From the NCBI GenBank assembly GCA_031082425.1, contig JAVHLB010000005.1:168001-232000 (forward strand): a stretch of 64,000 nt of DNA, read 5' to 3'. Below the pieces are notes generated by a model. That model saw nothing but the letters and a program-made list of their open reading frames with translations, ran no database searches and was not told the DNA's origin. Position numbers and translations under genes: made by a program. Shown here in pieces: positions 56,976 to 64,000 of the stretch. Source of the DNA: Candidatus Edwardsbacteria bacterium. Lineage in GTDB: Bacteria; Edwardsbacteria; AC1; EtOH8. Positions within the stretch are counted from its first letter, which is position 1; every line of letters begins with the position of its first letter.

Positions 56976-58295
56976 TTATTTATTGCCGCCTTCCTTTTTC
57001 TTCCGGCCCTCCCAGCCCCGCTCGGTGGGGAAGTAGAATTTCTTGTCCCTGATCTCATCCGGCAGGTGCTGCTGGTCCAGCTTGGCGTCGGGCTCATCGT
57101 GGGCGTAGCGGTAGCCGGCCCCGTAGCCCACCTCCTTCATCAGCTTGGTGACGGCGTTGCGGATCACCAACGGGACCGGCAGGGAGCCGGAACGGTCTAT
57201 CTCCCGCATCACCGACCCATAGGCCTTGTAGACCGCGTTGCTCTTGGGGGCCAGGGCCAGGTAGATCACCGCCTGGGCCAGGGCCAGCTCGCCCTCCGGC
57301 GTGCCCAGAAAATGATAGGCCTCCTTGGCCTGGTTGGCTATCAGCAAGGCGTTGGGATCGGCGTTGCCGATGTCCTCGGTGGCGAAGCGGATCATCCGCC
57401 GGGCCACATACAACGGGTCCTCGCCCGAGGCCAGCATCCGGGCCAGCCAGTATAATGAGCCGTCGGGATCGGAGTCCCGCAGGGATTTGTGCAGGGCCGA
57501 GATCAGGTTGTAATGCTCCTCCCCGGCCTTGTCGTACAGCAGGGATTTCCTCTGCATGGCCTCCTCGGCATCGGCCAGGGTCACCGTTCTCTTCCCGTCC
57601 TGGTCCGGCTTGACGGTGCTGACCGCCAGCTCCAGGGCGTTGAGGGCGGTGCGGGCGTCGCCGTAGGAGGACTGGGCGATGAATTCCAGGGCCTTGGCAT
57701 CGGCCGCCGGATGGAGCTCGGCCAATCCCTTCTCAACGGTCAGGGCCCGCTCCAGGATGCCCTTGATGTCCTCCTCGCCCAGGCCTTTTAAGATCAGCAC
57801 CTTGCTGCGGGACAGCAGGGCCGAGATCACCTCGAAGGATGGGTTCTCGGTGGTGGCCCCTATCAGCACGATGGTCCCCCGCTCCACGTAGGGCAGAAAG
57901 GCGTCCTGCTGGGCCTTGTTGAAACGGTGGATCTCATCCACGAAAAGGATGGTGCGCTGGCCCTGGTGGCTGCGCTTGGCCTCGGCCTGCTTGATGACCT
58001 CCTTGATCTCCTTGATGCCGGAGATCACCGCCGAGAACTCCAGAAAATTGGCCTTGACCGAGCTGGCGATGATCCGGGCCAGGGTGGTCTTGCCGGATCC
58101 GGGCGGACCCCAGAAGATCAGCGACGGCACCTCGCCGGATTCCAGGATCTTGCGCAGCACCCGTCCGGGCCCGATCAGATGCTCCTGCCCCACCACCTCG
58201 TCCAGGGTGCGGGGCCGCATCCGGTCGGCCAGGGGGACGGATTTGGCCTCGGCCGATCTGTCGGGAAATATTTCGGTCTGATCGGTCATAATCAT
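56976..58295 (-). CDS. rarA: Replication-associated recombination protein RarA (MgsA)
   Basis: A 439-residue AAA+ clamp-loader-like ATPase: PLADRMRPRTLDEVVGQEHLIG at the start, Walker A WGPPGSGKTTLARIIA (about 61-76), Walker B TILFVDEIHRFNKAQQDAFLP. The C-terminal MgsA domain has the ALHKSLRDSDPDGSLYWLARML and TEDIGNADP motifs. RarA acts at stalled forks with SSB. Either of two in-frame ATGs (58295, 58289) may be used. Confidence 0.95.
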   Translation of the reverse strand: MIMTDQTEIFPDRSAEAKSVPLADRMRPRTLDEVVGQEHLIGPGRVLRKILESGEVPSLIFWGPPGSGKTTLARIIASSVKANFLEFSAVISGIKEIKEVIKQAEAKRSHQGQRTILFVDEIHRFNKAQQDAFLPYVERGTIVLIGATTENPSFEVISALLSRSKVLILKGLGEEDIKGILERALTVEKGLAELHPAADAKALEFIAQSSYGDARTALNALELAVSTVKPDQDGKRTVTLADAEEAMQRKSLLYDKAGEEHYNLISALHKSLRDSDPDGSLYWLARMLASGEDPLYVARRMIRFATEDIGNADPNALLIANQAKEAYHFLGTPEGELALAQAVIYLALAPKSNAVYKAYGSVMREIDRSGSLPVPLVIRNAVTKLMKEVGYGAGYRYAHDEPDAKLDQQHLPDEIRDKKFYFPTERGWEGRKKKEGGNK

Positions 58296-58323
58296 TTAAG
58301 AAATTGAGGTTAGATGCTATTTA

Positions 58324-58372
58324 TGACCACCCCTTCCCCTCCTTGATCAAGGAGGGTATTAAGGGGAGGTCA
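58324..58372. repeat. Palindromic repeat TGACC...GGTCA between rarA and the amidase
   Basis: TGACCACCCCTTCCCCTCCTTGATCAAGGAGGGTATTAAGGGGAGGTCA: nested palindrome of the family at 15780-15834. It ends within the stop codon of the amidase gene. Confidence 0.75.
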
Positions 58373-60154
58373 TTTTACTTTCAAAAGAAATTCTTTCATC
58401 CCGATAAAGATGGCCCTGGCGATCCTCTCCTGGAAAACTTCGTCCAATAAAAGGGCTTCCTCGCGGGGGACGATGATGAAAGCCGGCTCCACCAGGATGG
58501 AGGGAAATTCGGTGGCCCGGCACAGCACCAGGTTGCCGTAGAACAGCCCGTGGTCGTTAAGCGGAAGCGTCTTCTGAAACTGACGGTGGACCGTCTCGGC
58601 CAGCCCCCGGCTGTAAGGCTGGTAGTAATAGGTGGAATATCCGCTGTTCAACAGCGGATTGGCTCCGTCCGGCGAGGCGTTGTTGTGGATGCTGATCAAA
58701 ATATCCGCCTTCCAGCCAGCCGCCCGGCTGGGGCGCTGGTAGATGCCGGCCCCCTCAGACCCCTCCCGGGTGTAGAGAACCGAGGCCCCCTCCTTCTTCA
58801 GCATCCGGCCCAGCCGCTGGCTGATCTGCCAGTTGATGTCCTTCTCCAAAGTTCTCAAGGGGCCCACTGCGCCGTTGTCCGGGGAGTGCCCGGGATCCAG
58901 GGCTATTTTTAAATTTTTGAATGGGAGTTTATGGTTGATGGCCGGCGGGGCCTTTAAAGACAGCACCAGGTTGTTGTTCTGATAGGCAGTGCTATAGCCC
59001 CACAATTTGCCGGCCAGAGACACCTCCAGCTCCACCGTCCGGCTGTCAACCTGCCTCCAGCGGATATCGTTGACAAAACCGTCGGCCGGATCGTAGCGCA
59101 CCCAGTCCATGTCGGCCCGGACATCGTAAAGCACCATCTTCAGACTCCGTCCATCGGCTCCGGGAAAGACCTGATGGACCGAAGGCCGTGACAGCAAGAT
59201 GCTCAGTAGGCTGCCGCGGGGTTCCCTGGCTGTCTTGACCAAAGCCAGCTTGGCGGCAGGGAATATTTTCCCCGCCGGAAACAGTTCCAACGAGTTCTGT
59301 TTGACCCAGGCCTCCTTGGCCTCCGAAAGCTTCAGCCGGTAATACTGATCGTGGATCCCGCTTATCTGCAGGATCGTTCCCCGGGGCAGGAACATCTCAT
59401 AGCCCAGGTCCGGGGCGGTCTTGAGCACCGCAAGGGAATCCTTCACTTTGGCAAAGACCTGGCGGGCATCGTCCCAATTGCTGAGAATTGGCCCGGTGGA
59501 ATCAATTACGGAATTTCCTTCCCGGTCAACCAGGTAAAAATATATTCGCCGGCTTTCCCAGCCCTCATCTCCCCTTATCAGACAGGATCCGCCGTAGATG
59601 CCGGGCACCACCGCGGTGTCGGCGATGGATGAATCGGAAAAGGCCAGGACCTTGTCATCGGCCTCGGTGGCGGCATTCTGTTCCAGCATCGGGATACCTA
59701 TGTTCCGGCCCACCGAGAAGCTGGCCTTGCCGCCGGGTGTCCCCTGGAATGAGACATAAAGACGATCTCCTGCCGGCAGGCTCAATCTGTAATTGGGGTT
59801 GATCGAGCCGTGCAGGATGCACAGGCTGTCAGGCCGGATGTTCTTTTTGCCCGCAGCCACCTTCACCTTGCGATCCAGGGTGGCGATGCCCGAGGCATCC
59901 AAAGCCGACAGCTGGATGATGAATTCTCCCGGATCGAACGGGATGTAGGCCAGAAAGGCCCCTGTCTTGTAGACCTCCACCTTGCGGCCGTTGACCGAAA
60001 GCTGGCTGCCGGGAGTTACCGATCCCATTATGAACGACCAGGAGACCGGCCCGATATCGGCTCCCTCCGGAGGATAGACCAGGTCTATTTGGGGGGCCGA
60101 TCGGGCCGTCCCCGCGGCGATAAGCAGGATAACGACAAGGCTGATTTTTCTCAT
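58370..60154 (-). CDS. N-acetylmuramoyl-L-alanine amidase (Amidase_3) with N-terminal beta domains
   Basis: A 594-residue secreted protein with a signal peptide (VVILLIAAGTARSA). Long beta-rich N-terminal regions are followed by a C-terminal Amidase_3 domain (about 415-594). The zinc ligands are visible: H in ALDPGHSPDN (about 424), E in LEKDINWQIS (about 439), H in SIHNNASPDG (about 492), and the catalytic E in ILVEPAFI (about 563). It cuts the bond between MurNAc and the stem peptide during wall remodelling or separation. Its ATG shares one base with the stop of the small gene before it (TAATG). Confidence 0.9.
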   Translation of the reverse strand: MRKISLVVILLIAAGTARSAPQIDLVYPPEGADIGPVSWSFIMGSVTPGSQLSVNGRKVEVYKTGAFLAYIPFDPGEFIIQLSALDASGIATLDRKVKVAAGKKNIRPDSLCILHGSINPNYRLSLPAGDRLYVSFQGTPGGKASFSVGRNIGIPMLEQNAATEADDKVLAFSDSSIADTAVVPGIYGGSCLIRGDEGWESRRIYFYLVDREGNSVIDSTGPILSNWDDARQVFAKVKDSLAVLKTAPDLGYEMFLPRGTILQISGIHDQYYRLKLSEAKEAWVKQNSLELFPAGKIFPAAKLALVKTAREPRGSLLSILLSRPSVHQVFPGADGRSLKMVLYDVRADMDWVRYDPADGFVNDIRWRQVDSRTVELEVSLAGKLWGYSTAYQNNNLVLSLKAPPAINHKLPFKNLKIALDPGHSPDNGAVGPLRTLEKDINWQISQRLGRMLKKEGASVLYTREGSEGAGIYQRPSRAAGWKADILISIHNNASPDGANPLLNSGYSTYYYQPYSRGLAETVHRQFQKTLPLNDHGLFYGNLVLCRATEFPSILVEPAFIIVPREEALLLDEVFQERIARAIFIGMKEFLLKVK

Positions 60155-60555
60155 TACTCTATAAACACCTTAGCGATTAATTTTAAGGCCCATTTGGCAA
60201 ACTTGGCCAGGGCAAAGAACCAGTGGTTGGAAGCCTGGTTGGCATTCAACGAGCGGATATTTACCACGGCTTTTTCAATCTGGGCAATACTGCAATCTGC
60301 CTGCATCGGCCTGGCTGATCCCTGCCGGGGATCCAAATTAAGGTATTTCAGCAGTTTCTCCGCCGGGACCTGGTTCCGGCGGGCGATCTGCTTCAGGGTC
60401 AGCGTGGTGTCGATCTCAACGGGCCGGAAAGATGCCCCAGATATCCGGGCAGCTGGCGCCCCAAGGGACATGATCAGCAGGCACAGCCCCAGCCGGGGTG
60501 ATGTCGAAATCCTTTTAAAAGATGCGGCAAAGATATTTTTAACTAGATGATACAT
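60154..60555 (-). CDS. Small membrane protein upstream of the amidase
   Basis: A 133-residue protein. The N-terminal hydrophobic segment (about 17-40) looks like a signal anchor, followed by a helix-turn-helix-like unit TLTLKQIARRNQVPAEKLLKYLNLDP (about 52-77) and a C-terminal amphipathic/membrane helix (FFALAKFAKWALKLIAKVF). The middle motif resembles small domains near ferredoxin-type or LysM-like proteins, but I cannot name a family. Coupled to the amidase through TAATG; the start lies 5 bases after a -10 box. Confidence 0.6.
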   Translation of the reverse strand: MYHLVKNIFAASFKRISTSPRLGLCLLIMSLGAPAARISGASFRPVEIDTTLTLKQIARRNQVPAEKLLKYLNLDPRQGSARPMQADCSIAQIEKAVVNIRSLNANQASNHWFFALAKFAKWALKLIAKVFIE

Positions 60556-60560
60556 GTTTT

Positions 60561-60589
60561 ATTATATTCCCGGAGCGATAATAGATCAA
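60561..60589 (-). promoter_or_regulatory. Sigma-70-type promoter, near-leaderless, of the small gene-amidase unit
   Basis: TTGATC (60589-60584), 17 bases, TATAAT (60566-60561); the ATG at 60555 follows after only 5 bases. Confidence 0.6.
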
Positions 60590-60595
60590 TAGGAT

Positions 60596-61822
60596 TTACT
60601 GCTTCTTGATCACGTACTCGGCCGCGGCCTTCCCGGCCGCATATCCCGAGCTCCAGGACCACTGGAGGTTGTAGCCGCCGGTATCCCCGTCCACATCCAG
60701 CACTTCCCCGCAGAAGAACAGCCCGGGAGCCTTTTTGGACATCAACGTTCCCGGGAAAACCTGCCGGCAGTCCACCCCGCCGGCCGTGACCTGGGCCTCC
60801 TGGAAAGGCCGCGGGCCATTTATCTGAACCGGCCAGCGGCAGAGATTTTCCAGCAGCACCGGCAATTGTTCATCCGATATCTCCCGGCATGACGCATCGA
60901 GGTTCAATTTGCTTTGGATCATCATGACCAGTCCCAGCTTCTCCGGCAGCAGTCCGGTCAAAAAATCCCTGGTCAGACGGGAAGCCAGTTTTTCCCTTCT
61001 GGCCCTCAGTTGGGTGATGACCTCTGTTTGATTGGTATAGGGCAGGAAATTGAGCCGGCACTCAAGTCCCGGACCTTTCATCATTCGGCTGGCCTTCAGG
61101 GCCAGCGGTCCGGACAGCCCGTAGTGGGTGAACAATCCTTCATCGACGATCTCAAAAACTGTCTGGCCGCCCCGGCTGATGGTCAGCCTGAGGTCCATCC
61201 TCAATCCCTGGAGCTTATGGAACCAGTTCCCGGCCAGCATCAGCGGCACCAGGGCCGGCTCCGGGGCGACGATGGCATGGTTAAGTTTCGATGCCATCTC
61301 GTAGCCCTGCCCGGTGGAGCCGAACTGCGGACTGGCCGCCCCGCCGCAGGCCAGGATCACCGCAGCGGATCCATGCCCAGGCCCCCTTTGGCGGACCTCC
61401 CAGCCGGAGGAAACCCTCCCCAGGGCCACGATCTCGGACCGCAGGTTGACCTCCACCCCCAGCCGTTCCATCTCCTGCTCCAGGCAGAACAGCACCGCGG
61501 AAGCCTCGTTGCTGCGGGGGAAATACCTCCCCCGGCTGTCGGCATAAAACGACAGTCCCAGGCCCTCGAAAAATTCCAGAGTGTTCTTCACTTTGAAATT
61601 ATCAAGGATGCCGCCGGCCAGTTGCAGGTGGCCGCCGTGAAAGTTATCCAAGGAGATGTTCTGATTGGCAAAGTTACAGCGCCCGTTGCCGGTGGCTAAA
61701 AGTTTGCGGCCCAAGGAGCCGTTCTTCTCCCAGAGCCGCACCCGGCCGCCTTTCCCGGCGGCGATGATGGCCGCCATCATCCCGGCCGGCCCGCCGCCGA
61801 TAATATCGATATATCTGTTCAC
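60596..61822 (-). CDS. YhiN/HI0933-family NAD(P)/FAD oxidoreductase
   Basis: A 408-residue flavoprotein: DIIGGGPAGMMAAIIAAGKGG (Rossmann), GSLGRKLLATGNGRCNFAN (the diagnostic YhiN motif), and the C-terminal GLFFCGEVLDVDGDTGGYNLQWSWSSGYAAG. The family is annotated HI0933-like or aminoacetone oxidase-like; its true substrate is not established. It follows hypB by 4 bases and ends before the small-gene promoter. Confidence 0.92.
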   Translation of the reverse strand: MNRYIDIIGGGPAGMMAAIIAAGKGGRVRLWEKNGSLGRKLLATGNGRCNFANQNISLDNFHGGHLQLAGGILDNFKVKNTLEFFEGLGLSFYADSRGRYFPRSNEASAVLFCLEQEMERLGVEVNLRSEIVALGRVSSGWEVRQRGPGHGSAAVILACGGAASPQFGSTGQGYEMASKLNHAIVAPEPALVPLMLAGNWFHKLQGLRMDLRLTISRGGQTVFEIVDEGLFTHYGLSGPLALKASRMMKGPGLECRLNFLPYTNQTEVITQLRARREKLASRLTRDFLTGLLPEKLGLVMMIQSKLNLDASCREISDEQLPVLLENLCRWPVQINGPRPFQEAQVTAGGVDCRQVFPGTLMSKKAPGLFFCGEVLDVDGDTGGYNLQWSWSSGYAAGKAAAEYVIKKQ

Positions 61823-61826
61823 CGTC

Positions 61827-62498
61827 TCATCCCGTTTTGGATTTCCCCTGTTCAGCGGCCCTGGCGGCCAGCCAGTCCACCCATTCCGCCATGCCCTGCC
61901 CGGTGGCGGCCGACAGTTTGAAGATGGGAGCCTCCCGGTTTATCCTCCGGACGTCGGCCCGGGCCTTCTCTAGATCGAAGTTCACCGCTTCCAGCAGGTC
62001 AATCTTGGAAAAAATCACCGCCCCGGCCTCGGAGAAGATCAGGGGATATTTGGCCGGCTTGTCGTCGCCCTCCGGCACCGAGAGCACCACCACCTTAAAA
62101 GCCTCGCCCAGGTCGAATTCGGCCGGACAGACCAGGTTGCCCACGTTCTCCACCGCCAGGATATCCGTCTTATCAAGCTGAAAATCCTGAAAGGCCCGGT
62201 GCACCATCCCGGCATCCAGGTGGCAGCCGCCCTCGGTGTTTATCTGCACCACCGGAATGCCCAGGGCCGCCAGCCGCCGGGCGTCGTAGTCGCCGGTGAT
62301 ATCGCCCTCGATCACCGCAAACCCCAGTCTGCCCTTCAGACCGGAGATGGTCTTCTCCAGCAGGGTGGTCTTGCCGGCCCCGGGCGAGGCGATGAAATTA
62401 AGCGCCAGGATGCCGTGTTTTTGGAACACTGCCCGGTTCTCATCCGCCCGGTGGCGGTTCTGGTCCAGGATATTTTTCAGGATCTTGATCTCGGTCAT
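61827..62498 (-). CDS. hypB: Hydrogenase nickel-incorporation GTPase HypB
   Basis: A 223-residue SIMIBI GTPase: P-loop SPGAGKTTLLEKTI (about 40-53), IEGDITGDYDARR, and the metal motif NTEGGCHLDAGMV (Cys and His for Zn/Ni), ENVGNLVCPAEFDLGE. It lacks the His-rich N-terminus of some HypB. It inserts Ni with HypA. Start is taken as ATG 62498; a TTG at 62513 overlapping the hypA stop is the alternative. Confidence 0.94.
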   Translation of the reverse strand: MTEIKILKNILDQNRHRADENRAVFQKHGILALNFIASPGAGKTTLLEKTISGLKGRLGFAVIEGDITGDYDARRLAALGIPVVQINTEGGCHLDAGMVHRAFQDFQLDKTDILAVENVGNLVCPAEFDLGEAFKVVVLSVPEGDDKPAKYPLIFSEAGAVIFSKIDLLEAVNFDLEKARADVRRINREAPIFKLSAATGQGMAEWVDWLAARAAEQGKSKTG

Positions 62499-62509
62499 AT
62501 GCGGTGAAT

Positions 62510-62854
62510 TCAATTATCGATTTCGATGCTGTCGATGAACATCTCCCGGCCGTCGATTATCTGGCCGCTTAAGATGCCGCATCGGGGGCAGGTGAGGTCC
62601 AGCTGGTCCGATTGGTACTCGGCCCCGCAGTCCCGGCAGCGGCACCTGATGGGAATCCATTGGATGTCCAGCACCGCCCCTTCGGCCCTGGTGCCGGGGA
62701 CCATCATCTCAAAGTTCATCTCCACCGCCTCCGGCACGTACCCGGTCAGGCGGCCGATCTTCAGGTTGATCTTCCTTATCCGCAGGGCGCCGGCCTCCTG
62801 GGCCTTGGACAGGGCGATCTTGACCAGGCTCTGGGTGATGGCCAGTTCGTGCAT
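62510..62854 (-). CDS. hypA: Hydrogenase/urease nickel-incorporation protein HypA
   Basis: A 114-residue protein beginning MHELAITQSLVKIAL, with the Ni-binding His2/Glu3 amino terminus. The zinc site is CRCRDC...CPRC (Cys70-72-75 region and 89-92). It hands Ni to HypB for hydrogenase maturation. Starts one base into the stop of the DUF2723 gene. No hydrogenase structural gene is within the window. Confidence 0.94.
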   Translation of the reverse strand: MHELAITQSLVKIALSKAQEAGALRIRKINLKIGRLTGYVPEAVEMNFEMMVPGTRAEGAVLDIQWIPIRCRCRDCGAEYQSDQLDLTCPRCGILSGQIIDGREMFIDSIEIDN

Positions 62855-64000
62855 CAGCGCATTCTTTGCCGCAGATCGCTCAGCATCCTGCCGGCCACCG
62901 GATCGTTGGGATTCTTGCGCAGCCAGTCCTGCAGGATGGAGGCCGCCTTATCGTACTTTTTCTGTTCCATGTACAGCTGATACAGCCGGCCGTAGGCCTC
63001 GGCCAGGTTGGGGTCCTGCAGCAGGGTCTGCTGGTAGTAATATTCGGCCGAGTCGTACATCCGGCCCTGCTGGAAAACGCCGCCGATCTGCATCTTGGCG
63101 TAGGGGTTGGCCGGGTCCTTATCCACCAGCTTGTGCAGCCATTCGGAGGCCTTGGCGTAGTCCCCCAGTTCGGCATAGGCCACCCCCAGCCAGTTGTAAC
63201 TGGCCGGTTCGTTGGGCAGGATGTTGTAAGCCTGCTGGAACTGTTCGATGGACTTCATCATCCATTCCCGATAGCGGTCCTCCCTCTTGGCGGCCCGCTC
63301 GGCCTCGGCCTGCTTCCGCATGGCCATCCCCAGCTGCCAGTAGGCCACCGCGTAGTTGCCCAGCAGCCTTTGGGTGTTGTCATCCTTGAAGATATCGGGA
63401 TCGGTGATGCCCCGGTAACGGTAGACCTGGGTGATGTTCTTCTGGGTCAGCTCCAGGTTGACCTGCTTGTTGGAGACCCCGGGCGTCACCCGGTACAGCA
63501 GGCCCTCGAACGACAGGTGCTTCTGCAGGCCGGCCAGGTTGTCATCGGAGACGGTGACCGCGAAGTAGACCGGATATTTCTCGGCATAGTTCTTATCGAA
63601 CACCAGCTGGGCGAAGCTGTCGGCCGGGGCCAGTATCTGCTGGAAGGAAAGTTTCTTCCCGGCATTGGAGGCGATGATGAACCTGATGGCGATGTCGGAC
63701 AGCTTGAAGATCTGTCGGTCCTCGGTGATATAGCCCCGGCCGGCCAGCTGGTCTATCTGATACTCGGAGAGGTCCAGCGGGACGCCGTGGCGGATGGCCT
63801 GCTTGAGATACCAGTCGGTGTTGGCCAGCGACAGGTTGACTATCCGGACATCCTGGCGGATGCCGTTGGTCTCCTGCATGAACCACACCGGGTAGGTGTC
63901 GTTGTCGCCGTTGGTGAACACGATGCCGCCCGGCAGGGCCGACTGCAGGATGTTGTAGCCGTAATCGTTGGGGATCCAGTTATCCGAGCGGTTCTTCTCA
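62854..64000 (-). CDS. DUF2723/TMEM260-like protein with TPR C-terminus (5' end beyond window)
   Basis: 382 codons are visible and the frame is open to the window end. The visible N-terminal part (PNDYGYNILQSALPGGIVFTNGDNDTYPVWF; RIVNLSLANTDWYLKQ) is the conserved block of DUF2723-type membrane glycosyltransferase-like proteins. The C-terminal half has two to three TPR units (YNWLGVAYAELGDYAKASEWLHKL; MEQKKYDKAASILQDWL). The real start and the polytopic membrane portion should be upstream. A GTG at 63921 is internal. It is followed by hypA with a one-base overlap. Confidence 0.85.
   Translation of the reverse strand, partial: EKNRSDNWIPNDYGYNILQSALPGGIVFTNGDNDTYPVWFMQETNGIRQDVRIVNLSLANTDWYLKQAIRHGVPLDLSEYQIDQLAGRGYITEDRQIFKLSDIAIRFIIASNAGKKLSFQQILAPADSFAQLVFDKNYAEKYPVYFAVTVSDDNLAGLQKHLSFEGLLYRVTPGVSNKQVNLELTQKNITQVYRYRGITDPDIFKDDNTQRLLGNYAVAYWQLGMAMRKQAEAERAAKREDRYREWMMKSIEQFQQAYNILPNEPASYNWLGVAYAELGDYAKASEWLHKLVDKDPANPYAKMQIGGVFQQGRMYDSAEYYYQQTLLQDPNLAEAYGRLYQLYMEQKKYDKAASILQDWLRKNPNDPVAGRMLSDLRQRMR

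Noticed and set aside
1..64000. CRISPR arrays, insertion sequences or prophage genes
   Set aside because: No regularly spaced direct repeats and no transposase, integrase, capsid or terminase-like proteins were seen.

Overview
The window reads as chromosomal DNA of a GC-rich, Gram-negative-type bacterium using the standard code (TGA is a stop in many ATGA overlaps). It carries secretin-type pseudopilins, a Cmk-PlsC-IspH-S1 block, HypAB, a four-subunit 2-oxoacid:ferredoxin oxidoreductase, and an M6 peptidase with a FlgD/type IX-like C-terminal sorting domain. With an eight-gene cluster of rarely seen membrane proteins (DUF6754-like), this suits an uncultured candidate phylum of the FCB/Edwardsbacteria/WOR-3 kind; that placement is inference. 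Almost everything is on the minus strand; one small secreted-protein gene (32139-32660) is on the plus strand. No phage, insertion sequence or CRISPR array is visible.

Region by region, in descending coordinates (the direction of transcription): a DUF2723-type membrane protein (cut by the window end), hypA, hypB and a YhiN-like flavoprotein; a small protein with an N-acetylmuramoyl-L-alanine amidase; rarA; a secreted M6 metalloprotease; pyrG; a TlpA-thioredoxin/TPR protein with crcB and DUF190; hisC, cmk, plsC, ispH, rpsA; ispG and sppA; three tRNAs (Cys, Leu, Gly) around a small AT-rich insert; a NarX/NarL-type two-component pair; amt; the vorDBAC-type oxidoreductase; TPR and nucleotidyltransferase genes; pgsA, pgpA, cinA; thioesterase, thpR and an AT-rich membrane protein; truA, a JAMM peptidase, prfA, prmC.

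From 24606 to 14357 lie five genes of an HcnABC/PDH-type amino-acid dehydrogenase. They are split in the middle by eight membrane-protein genes that form two tandem copies of one four-gene module. This is the most unusual part of the window. Downstream are XRE, ferritin-like, Hsp20, lon and a GT9 gene, then FmdB, HU and a 31-residue mS38/bS22-like ribosomal protein gene.

The low-coordinate end has a beta-barrel protein, an ECF sigma/anti-sigma pair followed by two Spy/CpxP-like periplasmic proteins, and a membrane-bound sigma-54 activator. The activator gene sits directly upstream of a three-gene pseudopilin operon that has a very good sigma-54 promoter. Canonical TTGACA-17-TATAAT promoters and U-tailed hairpins are readable at many operon borders, and several families of short palindromic repeats lie between operons.
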